Source: an uncultured Ruminococcus sp.
GTDB lineage: Bacteria > Bacillota > Clostridia > UBA1212 > UBA1255
NCBI GenBank assembly: GCA_902782885.1
Contig: CACZOW010000320.1
Location: 1-14,670 of the forward strand
Direction of reading: 5' to 3'
DNA: 14,670 nucleotides
Positions 1-7,143 of this stretch are shown piece by piece. The stretch's first letter is position 1. Each line of letters opens with the position of its first letter. A program made the position numbers and the translations under genes. The notes under the pieces are model-generated. The model was not told the origin of the DNA. It saw only the letters and a program-made list of their open reading frames with translations, and ran no database searches.

Positions 1-310
1 GCGACCGGGAAAAGTGTTTTAAAATGAGGAAATCGACCATGATTGGCGTCGTGCATGCCTGCTGCGGGCTGAAAAATGAGCATGAAATTGCACAAAAAAA
101 CAGATAATGCGTTTTTTGTTAAGAAAATCGAAAATCGCCGGGTAAAAATGAGCGAGAATGCGGATAAATGCGCGAGAATGCGGAGCGGCCGTCAAGATCC
201 GGCCGCGGATCAGGCAGAAAGGAGCGGCCGACCGCCTCGCGCGTGTTGTTCCCGGCCGCGGATCAGGTCAGAAGGAGCGGCAGACCGGCTTTTCCCTTAC
301 TTATCCTTGT
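1..310. other. Non-coding region downstream of the DeoR-family gene
   Basis: No convincing gene is visible in these 310 bases. The left part is A-rich, with a weak AT stem (AAAAAAC at 95-101 against GTTTTTT at 111-117) but no GC-rich terminator stem. The right part carries short direct repeats, listed separately. Open frames here lack a ribosome binding site and protein-like composition. One plus-strand frame is open from base 3 to a TAA at 105-107 and could be the tail of a gene lying to the left, but the translated residues are not recognisable. This stretch would be the 3' end of the minus-strand dehydrogenase/deoR transcript. Confidence 0.5.
152..287. repeat. Degenerate short direct repeats
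   Basis: Two nested sets of direct repeats are visible. GCGAGAATGCGGA occurs at 152-164 and again at 172-184 (period 20). A 36-bp unit starting CCGGCCGCGGATCAGG occurs at 199-234 and 252-287 (period 53), the two copies differing by two single-base indels and one substitution. The shared core GGAGCGGC also appears at 182-189. The pattern looks like local tandem duplication followed by drift. No function can be assigned. Confidence 0.6.
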
Positions 311-1093
311 TCAAATGACCTTGACGCCCGCTTCTCTGCAGGCCCGCGCGATATCCTCGGGCGGCTCGCACTCGCAGATCAGGTAGTCGATCTGTCCCAG
401 TTCGGCCAGGGTGAAAAGCAGGCTTTTGTTGAACTTGGACGAATCCAGCAGCATGATGCGGGTCCGCGCGCGGGAAATAACGGTATGCTTCAGTTCCGCC
501 TCATAGATGTTCGAAACGGTGAAGCCCGCGTCAACGGAGCAGCCGGAGGCGGACATAAAAGCAAGTTCGATGTTGAGATTCTCGATGAAATTGACGGACA
601 GCGGGCCGGAGACGGAGAGCGTGTTGCGGTTGACCGCGCCGCCGGGCATCATCACCGTGATGTTGTGGCGCGCGACCAGTTCCTGGGCAACGTTGGCGCC
701 GTTGGTGATGATGGTCATGGTCTCGTCCGGCATAACGCGGGCGAGCGCCATCACGGTGGAGCCGGCGTCAAAATATATTGACCGCCCCTTCTCGACAAAA
801 GCCAGCGCCTTGCGGGCAATAACGTCCTTCGCGCCGCGGTTGGTGTTGGCCCTGAGCAGATACTCGTTCTCCTCGCCGTTCTGCCCGTAGCCCGCGCCGG
901 AATCCCGGAGATTGCGCACGCTGACCGCGCCGCCGCGGGTGCGGATGATGCGGCCTTCCTGCTCCAGCTGGATCAGATCGCGCCGCACAGTCATCTCCGA
1001 AACGTCCGGAAACAGGCCGCAAAGCTCCGAGAGGGAAGCCTCTCCCTTGCGGTCGATGAAGGCCAGTATTTCGCTGCGTCTTTCGTCAGACAT
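311..1093 (-). CDS. DeoR-family transcriptional regulator
   Basis: Predicted cytosolic transcription factor of 260 residues, the usual length for the DeoR family. Residues about 4-57 form the N-terminal winged helix-turn-helix (RRSEIL, then SELCGLFPDVSEMTVRRDL and a GGA turn), closely matching the family signature. Residues about 90-240 form the sugar-phosphate-sensor (DeoRC-like) domain, with DAGSTVMALAR, TNGANVAQEL, an MMPGGAVN segment and the DSSKF motif near residue 217. The start at 1093 was chosen over an upstream in-frame ATG at 1126 because GAGGT lies 4 bases before it and the family conservation begins there. It follows the E1 gene on the same strand after 138 bp with no clear promoter of its own, so it is probably the last gene of the dehydrogenase operon and a candidate regulator of it. 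Family members usually sense phosphorylated sugars or related metabolites; the effector here is unknown. Confidence 0.9.
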   Translation of the reverse strand: MSDERRSEILAFIDRKGEASLSELCGLFPDVSEMTVRRDLIQLEQEGRIIRTRGGAVSVRNLRDSGAGYGQNGEENEYLLRANTNRGAKDVIARKALAFVEKGRSIYFDAGSTVMALARVMPDETMTIITNGANVAQELVARHNITVMMPGGAVNRNTLSVSGPLSVNFIENLNIELAFMSASGCSVDAGFTVSNIYEAELKHTVISRARTRIMLLDSSKFNKSLLFTLAELGQIDYLICECEPPEDIARACREAGVKVI

Positions 1094-1111
1094 GTTGACC
1101 TCGTAAAACAG

Positions 1112-1157
1112 TCCGGGCGCCGGCACCGGCGGAGATCGCCGAACCCCGGTGCCCGGA
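1112..1157 (-). terminator. GC-rich imperfect hairpin before deoR (terminator or attenuator candidate)
   Basis: TCCGGGCGCCGG at 1112-1123 pairs with CCGGTGCCCGGA at 1146-1157 with one mismatch in 12. Inside it, CGGCG at 1127-1131 pairs with CGCCG at 1137-1141 around a five-base loop. Read on the minus strand, the stem is followed by ACTGTTTTACGAGG, i.e. a short T run that merges into the ribosome binding site of the DeoR-family gene. It could be a leaky intrinsic terminator that lowers regulator expression relative to E1, or a structure affecting translation of the regulator. The T run is only four bases, so efficient termination is doubtful. Confidence 0.45.
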
Positions 1158-1184
1158 ACTGGTCAAAGGCAATCAGCCCTTAAC

Positions 1185-1230
1185 TTGCCATTTGCCATTT
1201 GCCATTTGCCATTTGCCCTTTGCCCTTTGG
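1185..1230. repeat. Heptamer tandem repeat (TTGCCAT/TTGCCCT)
   Basis: Four exact copies of TTGCCAT (1185-1212) are followed by two of TTGCCCT (1213-1226) and a partial unit TTGG. The array begins one base after the stop codon of the E1 gene (stop at 1234-1232) and lies between E1 and the deoR leader hairpin. On the transcribed strand it reads as GGCAAAT/GGCAAAG units. It does not overlap either coding region. Seven-base arrays of this type can change copy number by slippage; that it does so here is inference. Confidence 0.9.
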
Positions 1231-1231
1231 A

Positions 1232-3703
1232 TCATACGCCCTTCTTGGCGATGCGCATAAGCTCGCCGGTGGTGTAGTTCACGTTGGGAGTGGTGGTGTG
1301 GCCCTTGAGCGGCATGATCTTCTGATCGATGGCGTCCAGGATCCAGGAAGTTTGCGGGAAGAAATCGGCGTCGAATTCGTACGCGGGAGTGATCCAGTTC
1401 TTCGCGCCCACGACTACCGGAGGAGCGTCCAGATAATCGAACGCCATCTCGTTGATGTTGGTGGCCAGGTCGTTCAGGAAGGAACCTCTGGTGCAGGCGT
1501 CGGAAGCCAGCACGATCTTGCCGGTCTTCTTAACGGACTCGATGACCTTCTCGTAGTTGAACGGTACGAGCGAGCGGGCGTCAATAACTTCCGCGGAAAT
1601 GCCGTACTTCTCCTCAAGGATCTTGGCGGCTTCCAGCGCTTTGTACAGCGTCACGCCGATGGTCAATATCGTCAGGTCGGAGCCTTCGCGCTTCACGTCG
1701 GGCTCGCCGATCTCGATCTCGTAGTTCTCGACCGGCACGCCGCCCTTGTGGAACTCTTCGCCCTTATCGTATACACGCTGGGACTCGAAGAAGATGACCG
1801 GATCGGTGCCGTTCAGCGCCGCGTTCATCAGACCCTTGGCGTCGTAAGGCGTAACGGGGAAGCAGACCTTCAGGCCGGGGATATGGCCGCAGAGTGAGGT
1901 CCAGTCCTGAGAGTGCTGGGCGCCGTACTTGGAACCGACGGATACGCGGAGCACCATGGGCATCTTGAGGACGCCGGCGCTCATTGCCTGCCACTTCGCC
2001 ATCTGGTTGAAGATCTCGTCACCGGCGCAGCCCAGGAAGTCGCAGTACATCAGTTCGACCAGCGCGCGGCCGCCGGACATGGCGTAACCTACCGCGGTAC
2101 CCACGATCGCCGCTTCGGAGATTGGTGAGTTGAACAGTCTGTGATACGGGATGGCTTCGGTGAGGCCTCTGTAGACCGCGAACGCGCCGCCCCAGTCTCT
2201 GTTCTCTTCGCCGTACGCCACAAGCGTGGGATCCTCGTAGAACTTGCTGATGATAGCTTCGAACACGCCGTCTCTGATGTTGTACGCTTTAAGCTTGGAT
2301 ACCGGCTTGCCGTCTTTGTCGAAGCCGTAGCGCTCTTTGCGGGCGATCTGCTGTACTCTCGGATCGTCTTCCATCGGGATCAGCACGTCGGGCTTCGCGT
2401 CGCTGAGCTTCGCGATCTTCTTGTTGGAGAACATGAGGTCTTCCAGCTGGTGCGGATTCTTGATGAAGTCCATTCTCGGAGCGATGGAGGTATCGGCCGC
2501 CATGGCGCAGATACGGGTGATCAGGTCGACGACGTACGCGTTGATCTCATCGATCTCGGAAGACGTCGCCACGCCCGCCAGGATGAGTTTGTTCTTGAAC
2601 TCGTCGGTGGCGTTGCCTTCGAGCCACATCTCGATCTCTTCCTTGGTGCGGTAGCTGGACGCGTCGGAAGGAGAGTGACCGGTGGTACGGTAGGTGAGGG
2701 TGTCAAGCAGCACGGGACCCTCTTTCTTCTCAAGGATCTCTTTCTTTCTGCGGATGGCGTCAATGACCGCCAGCGGGTTGTAGCCGTCGACTCTCTCGGC
2801 GTGCATCTGGTTGGGCGTTACGCCGGCGCCGATGCGGGCGGCAACTTCGTAACCCATGGTCTCGCCGTTGGTCTGGCCGCCCATGGCGTACTGGTTGTTG
2901 AAGATATTGAAGATGATCGGCAGGCCGCCCTTCATATCGTCGCCCCAGAGCTTCTTGTACTGGTCCATGGTGGCGAAGCAGAGCGCTTCCCATACGGGGC
3001 CGCGGCCCATAGCACCGTCGCCGATGTTGGCGATAACGATACCGGGCTTGCGGTTGACCTTCTTGAACAGCGCGGAACCGGTAGCGATGGTGGCGCTGCC
3101 GCCTACGATAGCATTGTTCGGATAAATTCCGAAGGGGCAGAAGAAGGCGTGCATGGAGCCGCCCAGACCTTTGTGGAAGCCGGTCTCGCGGGCGAACATC
3201 TCGGCCAGAGTACCGTAGATCAGGAAGTCGATAGCCAGTTCTTTGACGCTCTTCTGATCTTTCTGCACGATCTTCAGAATGGAGCCGTCAAAATAGTTCT
3301 CCATGATGTTCATCAGCTCGGTGTCGCTGAGTTTCTGGATGGCGGACAGACCTTTGGCCAGGATCTCGCCGTGGCTTCTGTGGGAGCCGAAGATCCAGTC
3401 GTCGGTGGTGAGCAGGTACGCCTGACCTACCGCGGAACCTTCCTGACCGATGGACAGGTGAGCCGGGCCGGGATGCTTGTACTGCACGCCGTTGTAGTTC
3501 TCCGTGGTCTTGATGGAGTTGATCATGGTCTCGAACTCACGGATGATCTTCATGTCGCGGTAGATGCGCAGGAAATCTTCTTTGGTGTAGTTGGCCTTCT
3601 CGTCTTCGATGGTCTTGTTGTACTGGTTTACCGGGATGTCCTGGAATTTCACCCAGCCGGGCTGGCGTACGACGTTTTCGTCAATAAATTGTGATTTTGG
3701 CAT
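1232..3703 (-). CDS. Fused 2-oxoacid dehydrogenase E1 (alpha+beta), thiamine diphosphate-dependent
   Basis: E1 component of a 2-oxoacid dehydrogenase complex: it decarboxylates the 2-oxoacid on thiamine diphosphate and reductively acylates the lipoyl groups of E2. At 823 residues it joins what are usually two chains. Residues about 40-400 are the alpha part, with SHRSHGEILAKG, GLGGSMHAF, and the cofactor motif GDG at 228-230 ending in NN at 269-270. The loop GHSPSDASSYR (342-352) resembles the branched-chain enzyme. Residues about 475-800 are the beta part, with EENRDWGG, SPISEAAIVG, and AQHSQ carrying the likely catalytic His597. The region around residues 122-165 is an insertion relative to common alpha subunits. 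The start is supported by GAGGT just upstream. It lies 45 bp after E3 in the same operon. Fused E1 proteins of this kind are known in several bacteria; substrate (pyruvate, branched-chain 2-oxoacid or acetoin-type) is not decided. Confidence 0.93.
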   Translation of the reverse strand: MPKSQFIDENVVRQPGWVKFQDIPVNQYNKTIEDEKANYTKEDFLRIYRDMKIIREFETMINSIKTTENYNGVQYKHPGPAHLSIGQEGSAVGQAYLLTTDDWIFGSHRSHGEILAKGLSAIQKLSDTELMNIMENYFDGSILKIVQKDQKSVKELAIDFLIYGTLAEMFARETGFHKGLGGSMHAFFCPFGIYPNNAIVGGSATIATGSALFKKVNRKPGIVIANIGDGAMGRGPVWEALCFATMDQYKKLWGDDMKGGLPIIFNIFNNQYAMGGQTNGETMGYEVAARIGAGVTPNQMHAERVDGYNPLAVIDAIRRKKEILEKKEGPVLLDTLTYRTTGHSPSDASSYRTKEEIEMWLEGNATDEFKNKLILAGVATSSEIDEINAYVVDLITRICAMAADTSIAPRMDFIKNPHQLEDLMFSNKKIAKLSDAKPDVLIPMEDDPRVQQIARKERYGFDKDGKPVSKLKAYNIRDGVFEAIISKFYEDPTLVAYGEENRDWGGAFAVYRGLTEAIPYHRLFNSPISEAAIVGTAVGYAMSGGRALVELMYCDFLGCAGDEIFNQMAKWQAMSAGVLKMPMVLRVSVGSKYGAQHSQDWTSLCGHIPGLKVCFPVTPYDAKGLMNAALNGTDPVIFFESQRVYDKGEEFHKGGVPVENYEIEIGEPDVKREGSDLTILTIGVTLYKALEAAKILEEKYGISAEVIDARSLVPFNYEKVIESVKKTGKIVLASDACTRGSFLNDLATNINEMAFDYLDAPPVVVGAKNWITPAYEFDADFFPQTSWILDAIDQKIMPLKGHTTTPNVNYTTGELMRIAKKGV

Positions 3704-3748
3704 TTTGTATTACCTCGTTTCTGATTTTTTGCCGCTATTTTTAATGTA

Positions 3749-5119
3749 TCAGTCGTCAAACTCGAAGATCGCTTCGCGGATGACTTCGCAAACGGAAGGA
3801 TGGGGGAACACCAGTTTCTTGATGTCCGCCACGCGCATCTGGGACTCGATCATGATCCCGGCGCCGTAGATGATTTCGGAAGAATGGTAGCCGATCATGT
3901 GGCAGCCGATGATGTTGCGGTACTTCTTGTCGATGAGCACTTTGACGATGCCGTCGCCGCCTTCGTTTTCGGCAACGTAGCGGCCGGAGTACATCATGGA
4001 GAGTTTCGCCACTTCGAAGTCGATGCCCTTCTTCTTCGCGCTTTCCTCGGTCTCGCCCACGGAGGCAACCTCGGGATTCGTGTAGATGACGGACGGGATG
4101 GCGTCGTAGCGCATGAAGTCCTTTTTGCCCAGAATGTTGTTGACGGCAACTTCGGTCTCGCGGTATGCGGTGTGCGCCAGCATGGAGAAGCCGTTGACGT
4201 CGCCCGTGGCGTACACGCCGGCGATGTTGGTCTGGCCTTTGTCGTCGGTCTTGATCTTGCCGCGTTCGGTCTCTACGCCGATAGTCTCAAGCCCCAGCCC
4301 TTCGGTGAAGGCGCGGCGGCCGATGGAGAGCAGCACTTTGTCCGCGGGGACTTCGAAGAGCTGTTCGCCTTTTTTGTAGATGACCTTGCCGGGCTCGACG
4401 CCGGTGACCGCGCAGCCCAGATTGAAGGTGATGCCTTTTTTCTCGTAGTTCTTCAGCAGGATCTCGGAGATCTCGCGGTCGGTGGGGCCGGCGATCTTGT
4501 CCATCATTTCCACCACGGTCACTTTGGAACCGGCGGTGTTGAAGTAGGATGCCATTTCCAGACCGATGACGCCGCCGCCGATGATGACCAGTTTCTCAGG
4601 TACTTCCTGAAGGTCGAGGATCTCGCGGTTGGTGAGCACGAATCCGCTCTGGAGGCCTTCTTTTACGCCCGGGATCGGGGGAGTCACAGGCACGGAACCG
4701 GTGCAGAGCATCAGCTTTTTGCCGGTGTAGACTTCGCCGTTCGCTTCGACTTTGAAGCCTTCCGCGTCGCGGCCTTTTACGGTGGCAACGCCCATAACGG
4801 TAGTCACTTTGTTCTTCTTCAGCTTTGCCTGGATGCCGCCGACCAGCGTCTTAACGACTTTGTTTTTGCGGGCAACGACGGTCTTGTGGTCCAGCTTGAG
4901 TCCTTCCGCGGTCACGCCGTACTTTTCGCCGTGCGCGGCGCCGTCGTACAGCTTTGCGGAATACAGAAACGCTTTGGAGGGGATGCAGCCTTCGTTCAGG
5001 CACACGCCGCCGATGAAGCGTTTCTCGATCAGCAGCGTGGAAAGGCCGCCTTCGGACGCTCTCTCCGCCGCCAGGTATCCGGCGGGACCTCCGCCGATTA
5101 CGATCAGATCATAAGTCAT
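3749..5119 (-). CDS. lpdA: Dihydrolipoyl dehydrogenase (E3)
   Basis: FAD-dependent disulfide oxidoreductase that reoxidises the dihydrolipoyl groups of E2 and passes electrons to NAD+. The 456-residue length is typical. The FAD-binding GGGPAG is at 9-14, the redox-active pair Cys40/Cys45 sits in GGVCLNEGCIPS, the NAD-binding GGGVIG is at 181-186, a second FAD motif YATGDV at 303-308, and the C-terminal active-site pair is His440 and Glu445 in FPHPSVCE. No key residue is missing. The start is supported by AAGGAG about 8 bases upstream. It lies between E2 (38 bp upstream) and the fused E1 (45 bp downstream), so it is very likely dedicated to this complex. There is no N-terminal lipoyl domain, unlike the E3 of some Gram-positives. 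Confidence 0.96.
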   Translation of the reverse strand: MTYDLIVIGGGPAGYLAAERASEGGLSTLLIEKRFIGGVCLNEGCIPSKAFLYSAKLYDGAAHGEKYGVTAEGLKLDHKTVVARKNKVVKTLVGGIQAKLKKNKVTTVMGVATVKGRDAEGFKVEANGEVYTGKKLMLCTGSVPVTPPIPGVKEGLQSGFVLTNREILDLQEVPEKLVIIGGGVIGLEMASYFNTAGSKVTVVEMMDKIAGPTDREISEILLKNYEKKGITFNLGCAVTGVEPGKVIYKKGEQLFEVPADKVLLSIGRRAFTEGLGLETIGVETERGKIKTDDKGQTNIAGVYATGDVNGFSMLAHTAYRETEVAVNNILGKKDFMRYDAIPSVIYTNPEVASVGETEESAKKKGIDFEVAKLSMMYSGRYVAENEGGDGIVKVLIDKKYRNIIGCHMIGYHSSEIIYGAGIMIESQMRVADIKKLVFPHPSVCEVIREAIFEFDD

Positions 5120-5157
5120 AGTTCATTCTCCTTATTTATACGCGTATGTGCGTGTGC

Positions 5158-6900
5158 TTATTTGATCAGCAGCATCGTGAAGTTTTCCAGATTCTTGCAG
5201 AGTTCCTGCAGGAAGCGGGCCGCGGGGGCGCCGTCCAGCGCTCTGTGGTCGAAGGTGAGGGAAAGCGTCATTGCCTGATAGCTCTTCAGCACGCCGCCTT
5301 CGCTCTTCACGCGGGTCTGCAGGGTGTTGACGCCCAGGATGCAGGTCTGCGGAGGATTGATGACGGGAGTGAAGGACTCGATGCCCATCGTTCCCAGGTT
5401 GGTAACGGTGAACGTGCCGCCCTTGAGGTCGTCGGGATTGATCGTGCCGCTCTGGGCCGCGGTGGCAAGCGCCTTGGCTTCGACGGAGATCTGGTTGAGG
5501 GATTTGAGGTTGGCGTCGCGCAGCGTGGGGACCATCAGGCCTCTCGGGGTGTCAACGGCGATGCCCAGATGCACGTTCTTGAAGTACCGCATTACGGTGC
5601 CGTCTTCGATGAAGTTGGCGTTGCAGTCCTTGTAGTTGAGGATCGTGCGGGACACGGCGTAGAGGATGATGTCGTTGATGGTGACGTTGGCCAGGCCGAG
5701 TTTGTCCTTGACTTCCTTGAGCTGACGGCGGAATTCCAGAATGTTGGTGGCGTCGAAGGAGGCGTTGAGCGTGAGCTGCGCCATCGTGGACAGGGACGCG
5801 TGCATGGATCTGGAAATGACCTTGCGGATGTTGGGAATCTTAACGTCTTCGTAGTCCGCGGCTTTGGCGGCGGGCTCGGCAGCCTTCGCGGGTTCCGCGG
5901 CCTTGACGGGCTCGGCGGCTTTGGCGGCTTCGGCGGGTTTCGCGGTGAGGTCGGCCACGCCGATCTTTCCGGCGAACGCGGTGCCTTCCATTCCGGCTTT
6001 GGCGGCGTCAGCGGCGGCAAACGTAGTGTTGCCTCCGTTCGCGATGAATTCGCGCACGTCGCGCTCCATCACTCTGCCCTCGGCTCCGGTGCCGACGACG
6101 AAGTCGGTATTGACGCCGGCGCGGGCGGCAAAGTTGCGCGCTCTGGGAGATACGAAATGTCTGCCTTCGGCATTGCGGATCGGCGCGGGCGCGGCGGCTT
6201 CCGCCTTGGGAGCGGGTGCAGCGGCCTCTGCCTGAGGCGCGGCCTCGGCTGCGGGGGCGCCGCTGGGATCGAACTCGGCAAAACCGTCGCCGGGCTTTCC
6301 GATGACGGCAACATTCTGCAGGCACGGCACGTCGTCGCCCTCTTTGGCGAAGATAGCCAGCACGGTGCCTTCGAACTTGGATTCCTCGTCGAAAGTGGCT
6401 TTATCGGTCTCATATGTGAACAGCACGTCGCCGACTTTTACGGTATCGCCGACTTTCACGTTCCACTTGGAAATGATGCAGCTTTCAACAGACTGGCCCT
6501 GACGGGGCATGATAACGGGGTTCGCGTCGGACTTGGGGCCGGCAGGCTTGGCGGGCGCCGCGGGTGCGGGAGCGGCCTCGGCTTTGGGAGCCTCGGGCGC
6601 GGGTTCGGCGGCCTTCGGAGCGGCGGATCCGCCCTTGGGATCAAATTCGGCAAAGCTCTCGCCGGGGTTGCCGATCACGCACACATTGGTGAGGCAGGGG
6701 ACGTCGTCTCCCTCAGAAAAAAAGGTGGCCAATAAAGTTCCGCTGACTTTGGCTTCCTCGTCGAACGTGGCCTTGTCGGTCTCGTACGTAAAGAGGACAT
6801 CGCCTTCAGCTACTTTATCGCCAACCTTCTTCGCCCAGTTGGAAATAATACAGCTTTCAACAGACTGCCCTTGGCGGGGCATGATTACAGGTGTTGCCAT
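5158..6900 (-). CDS. Dihydrolipoyl acyltransferase (E2) with two lipoyl domains
   Basis: Core of the 2-oxoacid dehydrogenase complex: it carries the acyl group on lipoyl-lysine and transfers it to CoA. In order over 580 residues: lipoyl domain 1 (about 2-80, lipoyl-lysine K43 in ETDKA), an Ala/Pro linker, lipoyl domain 2 (about 127-205, K167 in ETDKA), a second linker, a peripheral subunit-binding domain (about 247-287, SPRARNFAARAGVN then GRVMERDV), a long Ala-rich linker with AAEP-type repeats, and the catalytic domain (about 350-580) with active-site His552 and Asp556 in DHRALDG. The two lipoyl domains are highly similar, sharing MPRQGQSVESCIIS, suggesting internal duplication. The start is supported by AAGGAGG 7 bases upstream. 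It is the first gene of the operon, behind a strong promoter. The acyl specificity is not clear from the sequence. Confidence 0.95.
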   Translation of the reverse strand: MATPVIMPRQGQSVESCIISNWAKKVGDKVAEGDVLFTYETDKATFDEEAKVSGTLLATFFSEGDDVPCLTNVCVIGNPGESFAEFDPKGGSAAPKAAEPAPEAPKAEAAPAPAAPAKPAGPKSDANPVIMPRQGQSVESCIISKWNVKVGDTVKVGDVLFTYETDKATFDEESKFEGTVLAIFAKEGDDVPCLQNVAVIGKPGDGFAEFDPSGAPAAEAAPQAEAAAPAPKAEAAAPAPIRNAEGRHFVSPRARNFAARAGVNTDFVVGTGAEGRVMERDVREFIANGGNTTFAAADAAKAGMEGTAFAGKIGVADLTAKPAEAAKAAEPVKAAEPAKAAEPAAKAADYEDVKIPNIRKVISRSMHASLSTMAQLTLNASFDATNILEFRRQLKEVKDKLGLANVTINDIILYAVSRTILNYKDCNANFIEDGTVMRYFKNVHLGIAVDTPRGLMVPTLRDANLKSLNQISVEAKALATAAQSGTINPDDLKGGTFTVTNLGTMGIESFTPVINPPQTCILGVNTLQTRVKSEGGVLKSYQAMTLSLTFDHRALDGAPAARFLQELCKNLENFTMLLIK

Positions 6901-6974
6901 TGAAAAACCTCCTTAGAATTATACAATGCGCTGTCAGCCAGCTAATGTATTCTGTGAATGTGGCGCGGCGTCAA

Positions 6975-6989
6975 TGTAAATTTTTTACA
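6975..6989. promoter_or_regulatory. Inverted repeat TGTAAATTTTTTACA (operator candidate)
   Basis: TGTAAA (6975-6980) and TTTACA (6984-6989) form a perfect six-base inverted repeat with a three-base centre. On the minus strand it falls about 7 to 21 bases after the start site predicted from the adjacent promoter, a typical place for a repressor to block the E2-E3-E1 operon. The DeoR-family protein of the same operon is one possible ligand; this is inference. Confidence 0.5.
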
Positions 6990-7001
6990 CCGCACTGAAA
7001 A

Positions 7002-7030
7002 ATTATAACATTTGGCCGGCAAGGTGTCAA
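7002..7030 (-). promoter_or_regulatory. Consensus sigma-A promoter for the E2-E3-E1-deoR operon
   Basis: On the minus strand TTGACA (7030-7025) and TATAAT (7007-7002) both match the vegetative sigma consensus exactly, with the ideal 17-bp spacer. Transcription would start near 6995, leaving a leader of about 95 bases before the E2 start at 6900. A promoter this perfect next to operator-like repeats suggests strong, repressible expression. Confidence 0.85.
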
Positions 7031-7066
7031 TACTTGTTTCTTGTGTAAATGAGGCTTAGGGCTGGG

Positions 7067-7084
7067 GTAAATGTCGACATTTAC
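7067..7084. promoter_or_regulatory. Perfect 18-bp palindrome GTAAATGTCGACATTTAC (operator candidate)
   Basis: Every base of this 18-bp sequence pairs with its mirror partner. It lies 36 bp upstream of the -35 box of the dehydrogenase promoter and downstream of the MFS gene. Its GTAAAT arm also occurs in the promoter-proximal repeat at 6975 and as a single TGTAAATG at 7044-7051, so several copies of one half-site crowd around the promoter. This points to a DNA-binding regulator; which one is unknown. Confidence 0.55.
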
Positions 7085-7113
7085 TCAAGCCTTCAAGCCT
7101 AATTTGCTCAAGC
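7085..7113. repeat. Short tandem repeat TCAAGCCT
   Basis: TCAAGCCT occurs twice back to back (7085-7092 and 7093-7100), with a third partial copy TCAAGC at 7108-7113, directly beside the 18-bp palindrome. It lies in the spacer between the MFS stop codon and the dehydrogenase promoter. No typical terminator stem was found here for the MFS gene. Confidence 0.5.
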
Positions 7114-7143
7114 ACAAAAGTGACATTTATAAAAGAAAGAAGT

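Noticed and set aside
3..107. Plus-strand frame open at the left edge and ending with TAA at 105
   Set aside because: Only 34 codons, no recognisable sequence and nothing to show it belongs to a gene; noted in the region entry only.
152..287. CRISPR-like array
   Set aside because: Only two copies per repeat, with indels between copies and no uniform spacer length; no cas genes nearby.
76..318. Small open frame of 80 codons across the repeat region
   Set aside because: No ribosome binding site, composition set by the GC-rich direct repeats, no recognisable protein features.
2141..3694. Long plus-strand open frame of 517 codons opposite E1
   Set aside because: It is the mirror of the E1 coding frame in GC-rich DNA. 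Its product is rich in V, D, G, H and L without motifs, while the minus strand encodes an intact enzyme with a ribosome binding site.
3800..6735. Long plus-strand open frames opposite E3 and E2 (3800-5278 and 5146-6735)
   Set aside because: Antisense shadows of E3 and E2; the glycine- and alanine-rich product opposite E2 simply mirrors the Ala/Pro linkers.
6975..6989. Rex, CcpA (cre) or BirA operator
   Set aside because: The arms resemble parts of these consensus sites but the centre length and central bases do not fit: Rex needs a four-base centre, cre needs a central CG, and BirA half-sites are much further apart.
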